Assembly (NCBI GenBank): GCA_900539665.1
Contig: UQCV01000008.1
Coordinates: 1 to 54,882 of the forward strand
DNA: 54,882 bases
Source: an uncultured Succinivibrionaceae bacterium
Lineage (GTDB): Bacteria; Pseudomonadota; Gammaproteobacteria; Enterobacterales; Succinivibrionaceae
Direction: 5' to 3'
In this document: positions 25,940 to 35,252 of the stretch, piece after piece
Position numbering within the stretch: the first letter of the stretch is position 1
Layout of the letters: each line of letters opens with the position of its first letter
Notes under the pieces: model-generated
The model's database searches: none
What the model saw: the letters and a program-made list of their open reading frames with translations, nothing else
Told to the model about the DNA's origin: nothing
Program-made: the position numbers and the translations under genes

Positions 25940-26300
25940 TGAGAATTTCCCTCGGGAGTATCGTATAGTTACTCCCGAAAATTTTGATTACGTATTTAAA
26001 GACCCTATTCGGGCAGCATCGCCATATTTGACAGTGCTCGCCAAGAGTAGTGGTTTACCCTTCCCTAGATTAGGTTTGATTGTTCCGAAAAAAGCTTTGA
26101 AACGAGCTGTTTGGCGCAATCGTGTCAAGCGTCTCATTCGAGAAAATTTTCGCAAATCAAAGCAAAATCTTGAAAATATTGATATAGTTATCATTGCTAA
26201 AAATGGCATCAACAATTTAAGCAATGAAGAGCTAGATCTTTTAGTGACAAAATTATGCAAAACAATATCTCACCGCTACAAAAAGCAGGTTGTTTCTTAA
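25932..26300 (+). CDS. rnpA: Ribonuclease P protein component
   Basis: The 122-residue basic protein cofactor of RNase P, which helps M1 RNA remove tRNA 5' leaders. The signature helix is RAVWRNRVKRLIRENFR, with the N-terminal F-x-x-V-F element in ENFDYVFKDP and the strand PRLGLIVPKKALKRA. Its ATG lies inside the last codons of rpmH (8-base overlap), and its end overlaps yidD by 46 bases, which implies translational coupling. Confidence 0.96.
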   Translation: MANENFPREYRIVTPENFDYVFKDPIRAASPYLTVLAKSSGLPFPRLGLIVPKKALKRAVWRNRVKRLIRENFRKSKQNLENIDIVIIAKNGINNLSNEELDLLVTKLCKTISHRYKKQVVS

Positions 26301-26515
26301 TAATTTTTTACCAAAAGTTCATCAGCCCTATAACTGGCAATCAATGTCGTTTTTATCCAACTTGTTCTGAGTACACAAAACAGGCCATTATCAAACATGG
26401 ATTTTGGTTAGGTTGTCTCTTAGGTTTTTACCGAATACTAAGATGCAATCCCCTTAGCAAAGGTGGTTTTGACCCCGTTCCAGAAAAATTTTATTTCAGC
26501 AAAAGAAAAAAGTAG
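26255..26515 (+). CDS. yidD: Membrane protein insertion efficiency factor YidD
   Basis: The 86-residue protein has the family core FYQKFISPITGNQCRFYPTC, followed by SEYTKQAI and RILRCNPLSKGGFDPVP, with the three conserved cysteines. It is an amphipathic inner-membrane-associated protein thought to assist YidC-dependent insertion. It overlaps rnpA and is followed by yidC seven bases after its stop. Confidence 0.96.
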   Translation: MQNNISPLQKAGCFLIIFYQKFISPITGNQCRFYPTCSEYTKQAIIKHGFWLGCLLGFYRILRCNPLSKGGFDPVPEKFYFSKRKK

Positions 26516-26522
26516 ACAAAAC

Positions 26523-28178
26523 ATGCAATCTCAACGTAATACTGCATTATTATTGCTTCTTGTGCTGTCAGCTTACATTTTTTTCACTTGGTCAAGTGAT
26601 AAAAACTCGCTGAGTCAGCAGAATCAGCCTGTAGCTACTGTTGTTAATTCAACAAACGCATCTGGCACCACCTCTTCTTCGCAGAATCTTGTATCTGTAA
26701 ACACCGATCTTTTTGATATTGCAATTGATCTAAATGGTGGCGATATCGTTAAAGCCGACCTTAAAGACCAGAAGCAAAATCTTGATTCAGACGAAAACTT
26801 CCACCTCCTCCAACAAAGTAATGATTTTGTCTACACAGCTTCTAGCGATGTATTACTAGATACTGTTGACTCAAGAATTAGAATCCGCCCTGTATACACT
26901 TCTGCTCAAAGCAGTTACGTTTTAGCTGATGGCGCAAAAAATTTAACTGTTACTCTTACTGGTGAAGATAACGGTAAAAAACTAAAGATTGAAAAAATTT
27001 TTACCTTTACTAGAGATTCACACTCTATTGAAGTTAAGTACAATGTTACTGCTTTAACTGAACCTGTAAAAATCTCTATGATTTCTTCCTTGAAGCAATC
27101 TGTAGAAAACCCTGCTCTTAAATCCGGCATGTTTGGCACCTCTGCTTATCGCGGTACCGCCTACCACACAGCTGATACTAAATACAGTAAAGAAAGCATG
27201 GCTGATGTAGCCTCTGGTTCTTTAACCAATGTAATTTCTGCTAAAGGTGGTTGGATCAGCATGATCCAGCATTATTTCGTATCTGCGTGGATTGGAACCA
27301 AGGACAAAGCAAATACTATCCAAATGACTGGCCTTGATGGTGGCACTACTGCTGTAATTAGCATTATGCAAAGCAAAGCAAATGATGTAGCTGTAAACCA
27401 ATCAACTAGCATTAGTAATGTACTTTGGATTGGGCCTAAGAACCAAGAAGAAATGGCTACTGCAGGTGAAAACCTAGATCTTACTGTGGATTATGGTTGG
27501 CTTTCATTCCTCTCTGTAGGCTTATATAAAGTACTTGCTTTAATCCATTTCACCTTAAATTGGCTTGGTATAGCTAATTGGGGTTTGGCCATTATTATTT
27601 TGACCATTTTAGTCCGCACCATTATGTTCCCATTGACTCATAAACAATATGTTTCAATGGCTAAGATGCGTCTTTTAACTCCAAAGATCAATGAAATCAA
27701 GGAAAAGTACAAAGACGACCGTCAGAAGCTTGGCGTAGAAATGATGAATCTCTACAAAAAGGAAAATGCTAATCCATTAGGTGGGTGTCTTCCTATTCTC
27801 ATCCAAATGCCAATTTTCATTGCCCTTTATTGGACTTTGATGGAATCTACTGAACTTCGTCATCAACCATTTATGCTTTGGATTCGAGACCTTTCTGTTT
27901 ATGATCCATACTTTGTGCTCCCAATCCTTATGGGTGTATCAATGTTCTTTATCCAAAAATTGTCTCCAACTCCAATCACAGACCCAATGCAAAAGAAGAT
28001 CATGACCATTATGCCGATTGTATTTACCGCTATGTTCTGTACCTTCCCTGCTGGTCTTACCTTATATTGGTTGGTTTCTAATACTTTCTCTATCGTACAG
28101 CAAATTATCATTTTCCGTTCTTTAGAAAAGAAAGGTCTTAGCATGAAAAAAGCTGTAAAACCGACCACAGGTAAATAA
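26523..28178 (+). CDS. yidC: Membrane protein insertase YidC
   Basis: The 551-residue insertase (E. coli 548) starts MQSQRNTALLLLLVLSAYIF, like E. coli MDSQRN. A large periplasmic P1 domain follows, then the conserved transmembrane core: GLAIIILTILVRTIMFPLTHKQ with its groove arginine, LGGCLPILIQMPIFIALYW, and FPAGLTLYWLVSNTFSIVQQ. It inserts inner-membrane proteins, including F0 subunit c, alone or with Sec. An upstream in-frame ATG at 26463 would overlap yidD and give a non-homologous extension, so I reject it. Confidence 0.97.
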   Translation: MQSQRNTALLLLLVLSAYIFFTWSSDKNSLSQQNQPVATVVNSTNASGTTSSSQNLVSVNTDLFDIAIDLNGGDIVKADLKDQKQNLDSDENFHLLQQSNDFVYTASSDVLLDTVDSRIRIRPVYTSAQSSYVLADGAKNLTVTLTGEDNGKKLKIEKIFTFTRDSHSIEVKYNVTALTEPVKISMISSLKQSVENPALKSGMFGTSAYRGTAYHTADTKYSKESMADVASGSLTNVISAKGGWISMIQHYFVSAWIGTKDKANTIQMTGLDGGTTAVISIMQSKANDVAVNQSTSISNVLWIGPKNQEEMATAGENLDLTVDYGWLSFLSVGLYKVLALIHFTLNWLGIANWGLAIIILTILVRTIMFPLTHKQYVSMAKMRLLTPKINEIKEKYKDDRQKLGVEMMNLYKKENANPLGGCLPILIQMPIFIALYWTLMESTELRHQPFMLWIRDLSVYDPYFVLPILMGVSMFFIQKLSPTPITDPMQKKIMTIMPIVFTAMFCTFPAGLTLYWLVSNTFSIVQQIIIFRSLEKKGLSMKKAVKPTTGK

Positions 28179-28194
28179 CATTTTTTTCTAACAA

Positions 28195-28235
28195 ATTTAC
28201 CTCCGTAATAGTATTATTTCGGAGGTATTTTTTTA
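28195..28235 (+). terminator. Terminator after yidC
   Basis: TACCTCCG and CGGAGGTA form a stem with a 14-base loop followed by seven T, in the short gap before mnmE. mnmE may therefore depend on read-through or on its own promoter. Confidence 0.85.
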
Positions 28236-28256
28236 TTATTTAATAGGTTTTTTATT

Positions 28257-29630
28257 ATGGCAGTAAGGGATTCTGGCACTATAGCCGCAATTGCCACCGC
28301 AACAGGTACTGGTGGTATCGGGGTAATACGCATATCTGGCGATAACGTCACCAAACTAGCAGAGAAAATACTTGGTACTATTCCTAAGCCACGATACGCT
28401 GTATTTCAGCCCTTCTACGGCCCACAAAAGCAAGTAATAGACGAAGGGATTGCCATTCTCTTTCAAGGCCCTAATAGCTACACAGGCGAAGATGTATTAG
28501 AACTTCAATGCCATGGCGGACATATCGTTATGGATATGCTGCTCTCTGCCGTACTAACTACAGGCTTAGCTAGACAAGCAGAAGCTGGTGAATTTACCGA
28601 ACGAGCTTTTTTAAATGGCAAAATAGATTTATCACAAGCTGAAGCAATAGCCGACTTAATTAACGCCTCTAGCGCTCAGGCTGCTAGTAGTGCAGTCAAC
28701 TCAATGCAAGGCGTTTTCTCACGCTTAGTAAACGATTTAAACGACCGTATTATTCGTTTAAGAACCTATGTAGAAGCAACTATAGACTTCCCTGATGAAA
28801 GTATCGATTTTATTGATGATGGGCAAGTAATGACCGGTTTATTAGCTTTATCTCAAGATTTACAGCAAATCATGCACACCGCCAAGCAAGGTTTAATTTT
28901 GCAAGAAGGCTTAAAAATCGTCATTGCCGGCCGACCTAACGCTGGTAAATCAAGCCTATTAAATCTACTTTGCGGGCAAGAATGCGCTATTGTAACTGAC
29001 ATTGAAGGTACTACCCGCGATGTTTTAAGAGAAAATATCACAATTGATGGCATGCCATTACATATCGTTGATACTGCCGGTCTTAGAACACATACTAGCG
29101 ATGTAGTAGAAAAAATCGGGATTGAACGTGCTTGGAACGAAATTATGGATGCTGACAAAATTTTGTTTGTGTACGATGTTAGCCGTGAAGATCCGTTAGA
29201 ACAGTTAGCTTTATACGAAAGCATAAAAGCTAAAACCAAAGGTCAAATTCCATTTAGCATCATCTGTAACAAGGTTGATATCCACCCTACATACACACTA
29301 CCAGATGAATTTAAGGATTTAGCCCATATTGCCATCAGTGCCAATAACAGAGAGTCTTTAGCTACCCTCCACAGTCACTTAAAGGAATGCGCTGGCTTTG
29401 AAAATACAAGTGAAGGTGTGTTCTCAGCTCGTAGAAGACATATCACCGCTTTAGAAAGCGCTGATAAACACTTAAACAAAGCTATTGAACTAGTTAAAGA
29501 ACAAAACATGTTTGAACTATCCGCTGAAGAGTTACGTTTAGCTCATAACAACCTAAACGAAATTTTAGGTCGTTATACGGCAGATGATTTGCTAGGCAAT
29601 ATCTTCAATACATTCTGTGTTGGTAAATAA
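28257..29630 (+). CDS. mnmE: tRNA modification GTPase MnmE
   Basis: The 457-residue GTPase (E. coli 454) has an N-terminal folate-binding domain (DSGTIAAIATATGTGGIGVI) and helical regions. The G domain has GRPNAGKSSLLN (G1), DIEGTTRD (G2), DTAGLR (G3) and NKVD (G4). The C-terminal catalytic motif is FCVGK. With MnmG (36388-38280 here) it installs the carboxymethylaminomethyl group on U34 of certain tRNAs. Confidence 0.97.
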   Translation: MAVRDSGTIAAIATATGTGGIGVIRISGDNVTKLAEKILGTIPKPRYAVFQPFYGPQKQVIDEGIAILFQGPNSYTGEDVLELQCHGGHIVMDMLLSAVLTTGLARQAEAGEFTERAFLNGKIDLSQAEAIADLINASSAQAASSAVNSMQGVFSRLVNDLNDRIIRLRTYVEATIDFPDESIDFIDDGQVMTGLLALSQDLQQIMHTAKQGLILQEGLKIVIAGRPNAGKSSLLNLLCGQECAIVTDIEGTTRDVLRENITIDGMPLHIVDTAGLRTHTSDVVEKIGIERAWNEIMDADKILFVYDVSREDPLEQLALYESIKAKTKGQIPFSIICNKVDIHPTYTLPDEFKDLAHIAISANNRESLATLHSHLKECAGFENTSEGVFSARRRHITALESADKHLNKAIELVKEQNMFELSAEELRLAHNNLNEILGRYTADDLLGNIFNTFCVGK

Positions 29631-29693
29631 TTACCTCTAGACACCTAACTTGTTTGAAACGCAGCCTCTGCGCCCGACTAAAATCTAAAACTG

Positions 29694-29755
29694 CAAAAAA
29701 AATCCCTTGTTTATTGTCCGGTATTTCGGACAAAAACAGGGGATTTTTTTTAAAT
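29694..29755. terminator. Bidirectional terminator between mnmE and pqiC
   Basis: Eight A, ATCCC-TTGTTT, an inner GTCCG...CGGAC hairpin, AAACAGGGGAT and eight T make a two-tiered stem with T-runs on both strands. It fits convergent mnmE (+) and pqiC (-). Confidence 0.85.
29716..29731. repeat. Hairpin repeat GTCCGGTATTTCGGAC, copy 1
   Basis: A five-bp stem with a GTATTT loop, inside the bidirectional terminator. An identical copy is 83 bases downstream. Confidence 0.7.
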
Positions 29756-29798
29756 CGGCGCTTTAGAACAATTTGTTATTAGTTTTTACCCTTAAACC

Positions 29799-29814
29799 GT
29801 CCGGTATTTCGGAC
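29799..29814. repeat. Hairpin repeat GTCCGGTATTTCGGAC, copy 2
   Basis: Identical to the copy at 29716-29731 and also followed by AA. It lies just beyond the pqiC stop, without the outer terminator stem. Confidence 0.7.
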
Positions 29815-29847
29815 AATTTGTAACTCCATCTAACTTGTTAAAACTCC

Positions 29848-30489
29848 TTATTGGCAAGATTTAAGACCCAAAATCATCTCAGATAAGCTCTTTTTCCAAG
29901 CTGAATTTAGGGCTACAACCAAGTTTTCATAGCCGTCATCTTTCATTACTTCAGTAGAATTACTTTGGCCGTGGCAGATTTTGTCTTGGTACTTATAAGT
30001 CCAATCAAAGGCTACACTTGCCTGCCCTTTGAAGCTACCACTAAAGTCTACGATTGACACCCAAAGCTCACCACAAGATGACTGTTCAGCAAGATCACAG
30101 CCCCCCATTATCCCATACATTCCTTGGTTTTTTAATTCAGAGACTAAAGATAAATTCAACTGGTCTTTGAGGCCCCCAGCCCATTTATGACGTTCCGTTT
30201 GTACCAATTCATGTTCAGAAATACGGTAAACTATGGATTGGGAGTTAAAAATACTAGGAAGAGAAACCTGTTTAACCCCTATTATTTGCGCCTCTGGATT
30301 AGCTGCATTTTTTAGAGTTACCTGATTGGCAGTATTAACTACATTACTAGGCCTTGTTTCTAAGGAATAATAGCGAATACTGTTGTCTTGCGCCCCAACT
30401 CCAACGCATGCACTCAACAACAATAGGCCACAACAGCTTGAAATTAGTGGTAGTTTTTGCCAACTATTTACCATCACTTGCATCTTCAT
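29848..30489 (-). CDS. pqiC: PqiC-type outer membrane lipoprotein (ABC-transport auxiliary family)
   Basis: A 213-residue protein with a lipoprotein signal ending in LLLLSACVG (lipobox LSAC), followed by the family pattern SIRYYSLETRPS and a beta-rich body (VSLPSIFNSQSIVYRISEHE). GGAG lies six bases before the ATG. It is the last gene of pqiABC. PqiC docks the PqiB needle at the outer membrane in the proposed intermembrane lipid transport system. The protein is somewhat longer than E. coli PqiC (187). Confidence 0.88.
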   Translation of the reverse strand: MKMQVMVNSWQKLPLISSCCGLLLLSACVGVGAQDNSIRYYSLETRPSNVVNTANQVTLKNAANPEAQIIGVKQVSLPSIFNSQSIVYRISEHELVQTERHKWAGGLKDQLNLSLVSELKNQGMYGIMGGCDLAEQSSCGELWVSIVDFSGSFKGQASVAFDWTYKYQDKICHGQSNSTEVMKDDGYENLVVALNSAWKKSLSEMILGLKSCQ

Positions 30490-30506
30490 TTTTTGCTCCT
30501 ACTAAC

Positions 30507-32156
30507 CTACTTACTTTCTTGTGGGGCCACAGGGTTTGGATCTGAATTTTGGTATTCAAAAACCAAAGAATTTGATTTTTGATCAATCTTTTTTATGACT
30601 GGTTCTACCACCATAAGAGTATCGTCTAACCTCTTAATGGTGCTATGAAGTTCATTGTAGAGCCCACTGTCTGCATTATAAGATTTTAAGGTTTTTTGGA
30701 TTTCTTTAAGGGTCTCAATCATTTCTTGAGAAACGTTTTCTCGATCCATTTTTTCAATAAGTTTTCTTACAGAATGGCATAATTCCGTAATTTCTTTAGA
30801 TGTTTTAGCCGAATTTTGTAACAAACCATTTAAGTTATTAACTAACTCATTAACCTTAATATTAGCAAGTCGTTGTGACAGCTTGGCTAAACTTTGTTGC
30901 ATGCTAACAAAATCATTTTCTAAACTTGGAATAACAGTGTAACCATCATAAGTAGAATTAAATTCTGAGTTTGTTTTTTGTTTATCTGTTACATCCACTA
31001 AATTTACATAGCTTCTGCCTGTAATAAAACTTAGGTTTTCAATTACCGCCGACAAATTATGCTTCTTTAAACGCTTTTCTATATCGTTTTTTAACTCTTC
31101 TTTGCTTCTTACATTTCTTTTATCAAAACGCTCAGCTTGAATAGTAATGAGATAAGCGTAATCATCTTCTTGGTCTTTAAAAATTTCAAAATCTTTACGT
31201 ATATAAGGTGCTTTTTTTACCACCCCTACTTGGATACCACGGTAAAAAACAGGAGCGTCATTTACTAACCCCCTAGATACACCTTTTGTTAAGACCACAA
31301 AATCAACGGAATTGCTGTACTTGGTTTCAACATTGCCACGATTATCATATAAGGTAAAACTATATTCATTAGGAACGTTTTTTTCATCCGCCTCAAAATT
31401 TTCAGGGATATCAAAACTTACCCCACCCTTTAGCATGGATTGTATGGTGTCTGTATTGACTTTTAAGCCTTCAGATCCAAAGCTAAATGAAACACCGTTA
31501 TTAATCCAAAAGAAGGAACGCGGAGTTACTAGCTTTGCATATGGTTGCTTAACAAAAGCCTTGTATCTTAATTTATTGGTTTCAAAATCATACTGCTTAT
31601 CATATATAAAACCAGCATTAAGACCTTTAAAACTTACGGCATCACCAACCGCTAATTCTTTACTTGAAAGCGTGATTAAATCTATTTGCACCCCAGGCTG
31701 ATTTAAATCAAATGGAGGATCTTCTAATACATCATATGATTTAGGTTGTTCAGAACCAGTTTTTTTGCCCGGACTTAACTCTATATAGTAACCGGACAAT
31801 ATGGTATTTAGGCCAGTCACTCCTTCAGTACCAAAACGAGGCTTTTGGATCCAAAATACTGAATCCTCTAACAACAAATCTTCAGCTTCTTTATCAAGTT
31901 GGGCTTTAGCTACCACAGAAGTAAGATCTTTGGACAAGGAAATTGAAATAATTTTACCTACATTTATATTTAATGATTTTATAGGTGTTTTCCCCGCTTC
32001 AAGCCCATCTGCTTTACTCAAATGTAAAGTCACAACCGGCCCTTTGTTGTACCAAGTGTTATAAACAAGCGACCCCGCAATAATCAAACTTATAAACGGC
32101 ACAAACCAAATAAAATAATTTAGCTTTTCCTTCTTAATTATTAAGCCTTTATACAT
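30507..32156 (-). CDS. pqiB: PqiB, MCE-domain intermembrane transport protein
   Basis: From the ATG at 32156 it is 549 residues (E. coli PqiB 546). It has one N-terminal transmembrane helix (YFIWFVPFISLIIAGSLVYN), then three MCE domains (starts near KGPVVTLHLSKADGLEAGKT, near VQIDLITLSSKELAVGDAV, and in VDFVVLTKGVSRGLVNDAPV), then a long C-terminal coiled-coil region forming the needle. It spans the periplasm between PqiA and PqiC. I chose this start because the in-frame extension upstream overlaps pqiA. The start is four bases after the pqiA stop. Confidence 0.94.
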   Translation of the reverse strand: MYKGLIIKKEKLNYFIWFVPFISLIIAGSLVYNTWYNKGPVVTLHLSKADGLEAGKTPIKSLNINVGKIISISLSKDLTSVVAKAQLDKEAEDLLLEDSVFWIQKPRFGTEGVTGLNTILSGYYIELSPGKKTGSEQPKSYDVLEDPPFDLNQPGVQIDLITLSSKELAVGDAVSFKGLNAGFIYDKQYDFETNKLRYKAFVKQPYAKLVTPRSFFWINNGVSFSFGSEGLKVNTDTIQSMLKGGVSFDIPENFEADEKNVPNEYSFTLYDNRGNVETKYSNSVDFVVLTKGVSRGLVNDAPVFYRGIQVGVVKKAPYIRKDFEIFKDQEDDYAYLITIQAERFDKRNVRSKEELKNDIEKRLKKHNLSAVIENLSFITGRSYVNLVDVTDKQKTNSEFNSTYDGYTVIPSLENDFVSMQQSLAKLSQRLANIKVNELVNNLNGLLQNSAKTSKEITELCHSVRKLIEKMDRENVSQEMIETLKEIQKTLKSYNADSGLYNELHSTIKRLDDTLMVVEPVIKKIDQKSNSLVFEYQNSDPNPVAPQESK

Positions 32157-32160
32157 TGTT

Positions 32161-33408
32161 CTATTCCTTACTTGGGATAACTCGCGCCCAAAAGAGCCGG
32201 CAATCGAAACTCTTTGCTGCCAAAATCGTAATAACAACTACCCCAGCAAATACCAAAACCGCATTTCCAGGATAAATAACCATTAAATTTCCCATCCGGA
32301 CCACGGACGCCATAATCGCAACTACAAATACATCGATCATGGACCATTTACCAATGAATTCAACTAACCGAAAAACTACACTTAACCTATGTTTATTTCT
32401 AGTTCTTTGAAAACGATTAACTGAAAAACATAAATACAGTAACAAGCCAATTTTTAACAAGGGAATAAAGATACTAGCCACAAAAATAACACCAGCCACA
32501 AAATATGATCCTAAATCCCAAAGTAATATAACCCCTTCAATAATAGTTGATGGTTCATCAACTCCTAAAGATGAGGTAATCATCATCGGGTACATATTAG
32601 AAACGATATAAAGCACTAAGGCCGCCATACATAATGCAAAGCAACGTTGAACAGAATAAGGATCAATTTTGCGGACATGGCCACCACATCGCGGACAATG
32701 CTCTTCCATTTTTAAATCAACGATGCCCCCACACCTTTCGCAACTTTCAAAATTTTGTGGTTCGGCACTAACCCCACACTTAAGTGGTCTTGAGGGTTCA
32801 ACAATAGGAACATAGTAATTCCAAGCTTTACGCCAATTAAATCTATTAATAGCGAGAAGAAAAAAAATAGGATACCCAAAAAAGCACCAAAAACCATTAC
32901 CGTATGACACCTCAACTAATGAAACTAATTTAACTAAACTCACTAGAATTGAGGCCATAAAAACCTCAAGCATGCTCCACTCTAGCGCAAAGCGATAGAA
33001 CTTAAGCAAAAATCCAGGTAACCGCCAATGAACTCCCAACATGCATCCAAGATCACTAAGTAAAATCGTCGCAAGCACTAAAAAAGGCAGTAGTTGCATC
33101 ACGAGAAAAATCACAAAACTTATAACTGAATAGTTTTGTTGCACTAGAATCGTGGTGTAATCTAACATCTCCATGGAATTAGAGATTTCCGCAGATTTAA
33201 TAGAGATAAAAGGCAAAACATCTGCAAGCAAGCCAAAAATTACTGCCACCAAGGCATAACAGAATGAGTTTGGCACCCAATGCGCATGAAATTTGTACAA
33301 CACTTTGCCACAGCGTGGGCAAATGCCAACTAAACGTCCACTCAAGCTGGGTAGCTCTAAAACCATCCCACATTGTTCACAAATGATTTTTCTTTTAATA
33401 TTACTCAT
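32161..33408 (-). CDS. pqiA: PqiA, integral membrane partner of PqiB
   Basis: The 415-residue inner-membrane protein (E. coli 417) has two copies of the PqiA domain, each preceded by a rubredoxin-like zinc ribbon. These are CEQCGMVLELPSLSGRLVG with CPRCGKVLY, and CERCGGIVDLK with CPRCGGHV. Each half has about four transmembrane helices. It is the first gene of pqiABC, linked to envelope stress and lipid transport. It diverges from earP with only 37 bases between start codons. Confidence 0.94.
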   Translation of the reverse strand: MSNIKRKIICEQCGMVLELPSLSGRLVGICPRCGKVLYKFHAHWVPNSFCYALVAVIFGLLADVLPFISIKSAEISNSMEMLDYTTILVQQNYSVISFVIFLVMQLLPFLVLATILLSDLGCMLGVHWRLPGFLLKFYRFALEWSMLEVFMASILVSLVKLVSLVEVSYGNGFWCFFGYPIFFLLAINRFNWRKAWNYYVPIVEPSRPLKCGVSAEPQNFESCERCGGIVDLKMEEHCPRCGGHVRKIDPYSVQRCFALCMAALVLYIVSNMYPMMITSSLGVDEPSTIIEGVILLWDLGSYFVAGVIFVASIFIPLLKIGLLLYLCFSVNRFQRTRNKHRLSVVFRLVEFIGKWSMIDVFVVAIMASVVRMGNLMVIYPGNAVLVFAGVVVITILAAKSFDCRLFWARVIPSKE

Positions 33409-33445
33409 GTGCTACTTTAACTAAACATTTTGGACAACTAACAAT

Positions 33446-34591
33446 ATGCCGACCAATAATAAAGAAAAAATTTCCGTTGATCTATTTTGTTCCGTAATTG
33501 ACAACTATGGAGATATTGGTGTTTGTTACCGCCTCGCCCGCGAGCTTAGCCGGAACCATAAATTTGTTTCTTTATACGTCGACGATCTACAGGCACTAAG
33601 AACGATAGAACCATCATTTCCACTTAATGCCACTAAGTACCAATTATCTCCATCCATTATAATCAAATATTGGTCTAAGGTATGTGAAGACTATACGCCT
33701 GCCGATGTAATCATTGAATGCTTTGCTTGTAACTTAGACGAAAGTTACATAAAAAAAATGACTTCACGCACACTATGGATAAATCTTGAGTACCTAAGTG
33801 CTGAAAGTTGGATTGAAGGATGCCACAAATTACCATCTTTTCAGAACAATGGCGTCAATAAATACTTCTTTTTCCCCGGCTTTACCAATAAAACTGGCGG
33901 TTTAAATTTTGAAGAAAATTTTCCTTTAATCACTTACGACTACGCTCGCCACAAAGTACAAGAACTTTTACAATTGCCAGTTTCAAGCATTGATAGATTC
34001 ACTGTGCAAATTTTTTCGTACGAAACTCCGCAATTATTCCCTCTGCTATCTGCAATCTTAATACACCACCCTGATACCCTATTTTTATTGCCCGAAGGAC
34101 GCAGTACCAAATATTTACTTGAAACCAGAGCCTCAGATACTAAAAAACTTCAAGCTATGTACCCTAATGCTCTTTGGCATGTATTCCCCATGCAACAACA
34201 AGAAGCATACAGCTATATCATTAAAGCCTGTGATCTCAATGTAGTCAGAGGTGAAGATTCAATCACCCAAGCAGTAATCAATGGACGACCATTTTTATGG
34301 CATATATATCAACAAAAAGATAATATCCACTTAGACAAATTGCGTGCCTTTACTGAGCTTCTTACCCAAAATACAACCCCTAAATTACGAAGCATCATTG
34401 AACAAGCATTTTTGGCTCTTGATAACTCTTCAAGTAATACTTGTTCTGCCTCTGTAATTTTTAATGAATTTATGATAGAATACTGCCAAATCTTTGGATT
34501 GTGTAAAACATGGTCCGAAAGCTTGATACAAAATAATAGTCTTGGCAGAAATTTGTCAGAATTTATAAATAACTGCCTGGATAAAGAATAA
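33446..34591 (+). CDS. earP: EF-P arginine 32 rhamnosyltransferase EarP
   Basis: A GT-B glycosyltransferase of 381 residues that transfers rhamnose from dTDP-rhamnose to Arg32 of EF-P. The N-terminal signature is VDLFCSVIDNYGDIGVCYRLARELSRN, with Asp19 and Asp23 matching the conserved aspartates of the family. The nucleotide-sugar site near residue 270 reads VVRGEDSITQAVINGRPFLWH, including the catalytic-site Glu. The substrate gene efp starts 26 bases after its stop, which strongly supports the call. No clear ribosome-binding site precedes the ATG. Confidence 0.95.
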   Translation: MPTNNKEKISVDLFCSVIDNYGDIGVCYRLARELSRNHKFVSLYVDDLQALRTIEPSFPLNATKYQLSPSIIIKYWSKVCEDYTPADVIIECFACNLDESYIKKMTSRTLWINLEYLSAESWIEGCHKLPSFQNNGVNKYFFFPGFTNKTGGLNFEENFPLITYDYARHKVQELLQLPVSSIDRFTVQIFSYETPQLFPLLSAILIHHPDTLFLLPEGRSTKYLLETRASDTKKLQAMYPNALWHVFPMQQQEAYSYIIKACDLNVVRGEDSITQAVINGRPFLWHIYQQKDNIHLDKLRAFTELLTQNTTPKLRSIIEQAFLALDNSSSNTCSASVIFNEFMIEYCQIFGLCKTWSESLIQNNSLGRNLSEFINNCLDKE

Positions 34592-34617
34592 CTTGTTAAA
34601 TTTTAGGATTTTAATAC

Positions 34618-35181
34618 ATGAAAACCGCACAAGAAGTTCGCGCCGGCAACGTAATCATGGTTGGAAAGAGCCCAATGGTTGTTCTCAAGACCGAATTCAA
34701 CAAATCAGGCAGAAACGCAGCTGTAGTTAAGATGAAGCTCAAGAATCTTCTTAGCGAAGGTGGTACCGAAACTGTATTCAAGGCTGACGACAAGCTCGAA
34801 GATATCATCCTCGAACATAAGGACTGCACTTTCTCTTACTTCGCAGATCCAATGTATGTATTCATGGATGAAGAATACAACCAGTACGAAATCGAAAAGG
34901 AAAACCTTGGTGACGCTATCAACTACATCGTTGACGGCATGGAAGACGTATGCACCGTTACTTTCTACGAAGGTAAGGCAATCAGCGTTGAACTCCCTAT
35001 CACCATCGTAAGAGAAGTTGAATACACTGAACCTTCAGTTCGTGGCGATACTTCTGGTAAGGTAACTAAGCCTGCTACCCTTAAGGGCACTAAGTTCACC
35101 ATCTCTGTTGCTGACTTCGTTAAGACTGGCGACAAGATCGAAATCGATACCCGTACCAACGAATTCAAAAAGCGCGTTTAA
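34618..35181 (+). CDS. efp: Elongation factor P (Arg32 type)
   Basis: The 187-residue factor relieves ribosome stalling at proline runs. The modification loop reads EFNKSGRNAAVV with Arg at exactly position 32, the hallmark of EarP-modified EF-P; lysine would indicate the EpmA type. The C-terminal signature DTRTNEFKKRV and VRGDTSGKVTKPA are conserved. Codon use is biased towards C-ending codons compared with neighbours, in keeping with high expression. Confidence 0.98.
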   Translation: MKTAQEVRAGNVIMVGKSPMVVLKTEFNKSGRNAAVVKMKLKNLLSEGGTETVFKADDKLEDIILEHKDCTFSYFADPMYVFMDEEYNQYEIEKENLGDAINYIVDGMEDVCTVTFYEGKAISVELPITIVREVEYTEPSVRGDTSGKVTKPATLKGTKFTISVADFVKTGDKIEIDTRTNEFKKRV

Positions 35182-35220
35182 TCTCGCACTTTTTAACTTT
35201 TTTCAATAGTCGTACCATCA

Positions 35221-35252
35221 AAAGCTCCGGTTTTACCCCCGGGGTTTTTTTT
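35221..35252 (+). terminator. Terminator of earP-efp
   Basis: CTCCGG and CCGGGG pair (one G-U) around a short loop, followed by eight T. It lies about 40 bases after the efp stop. Confidence 0.85.
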
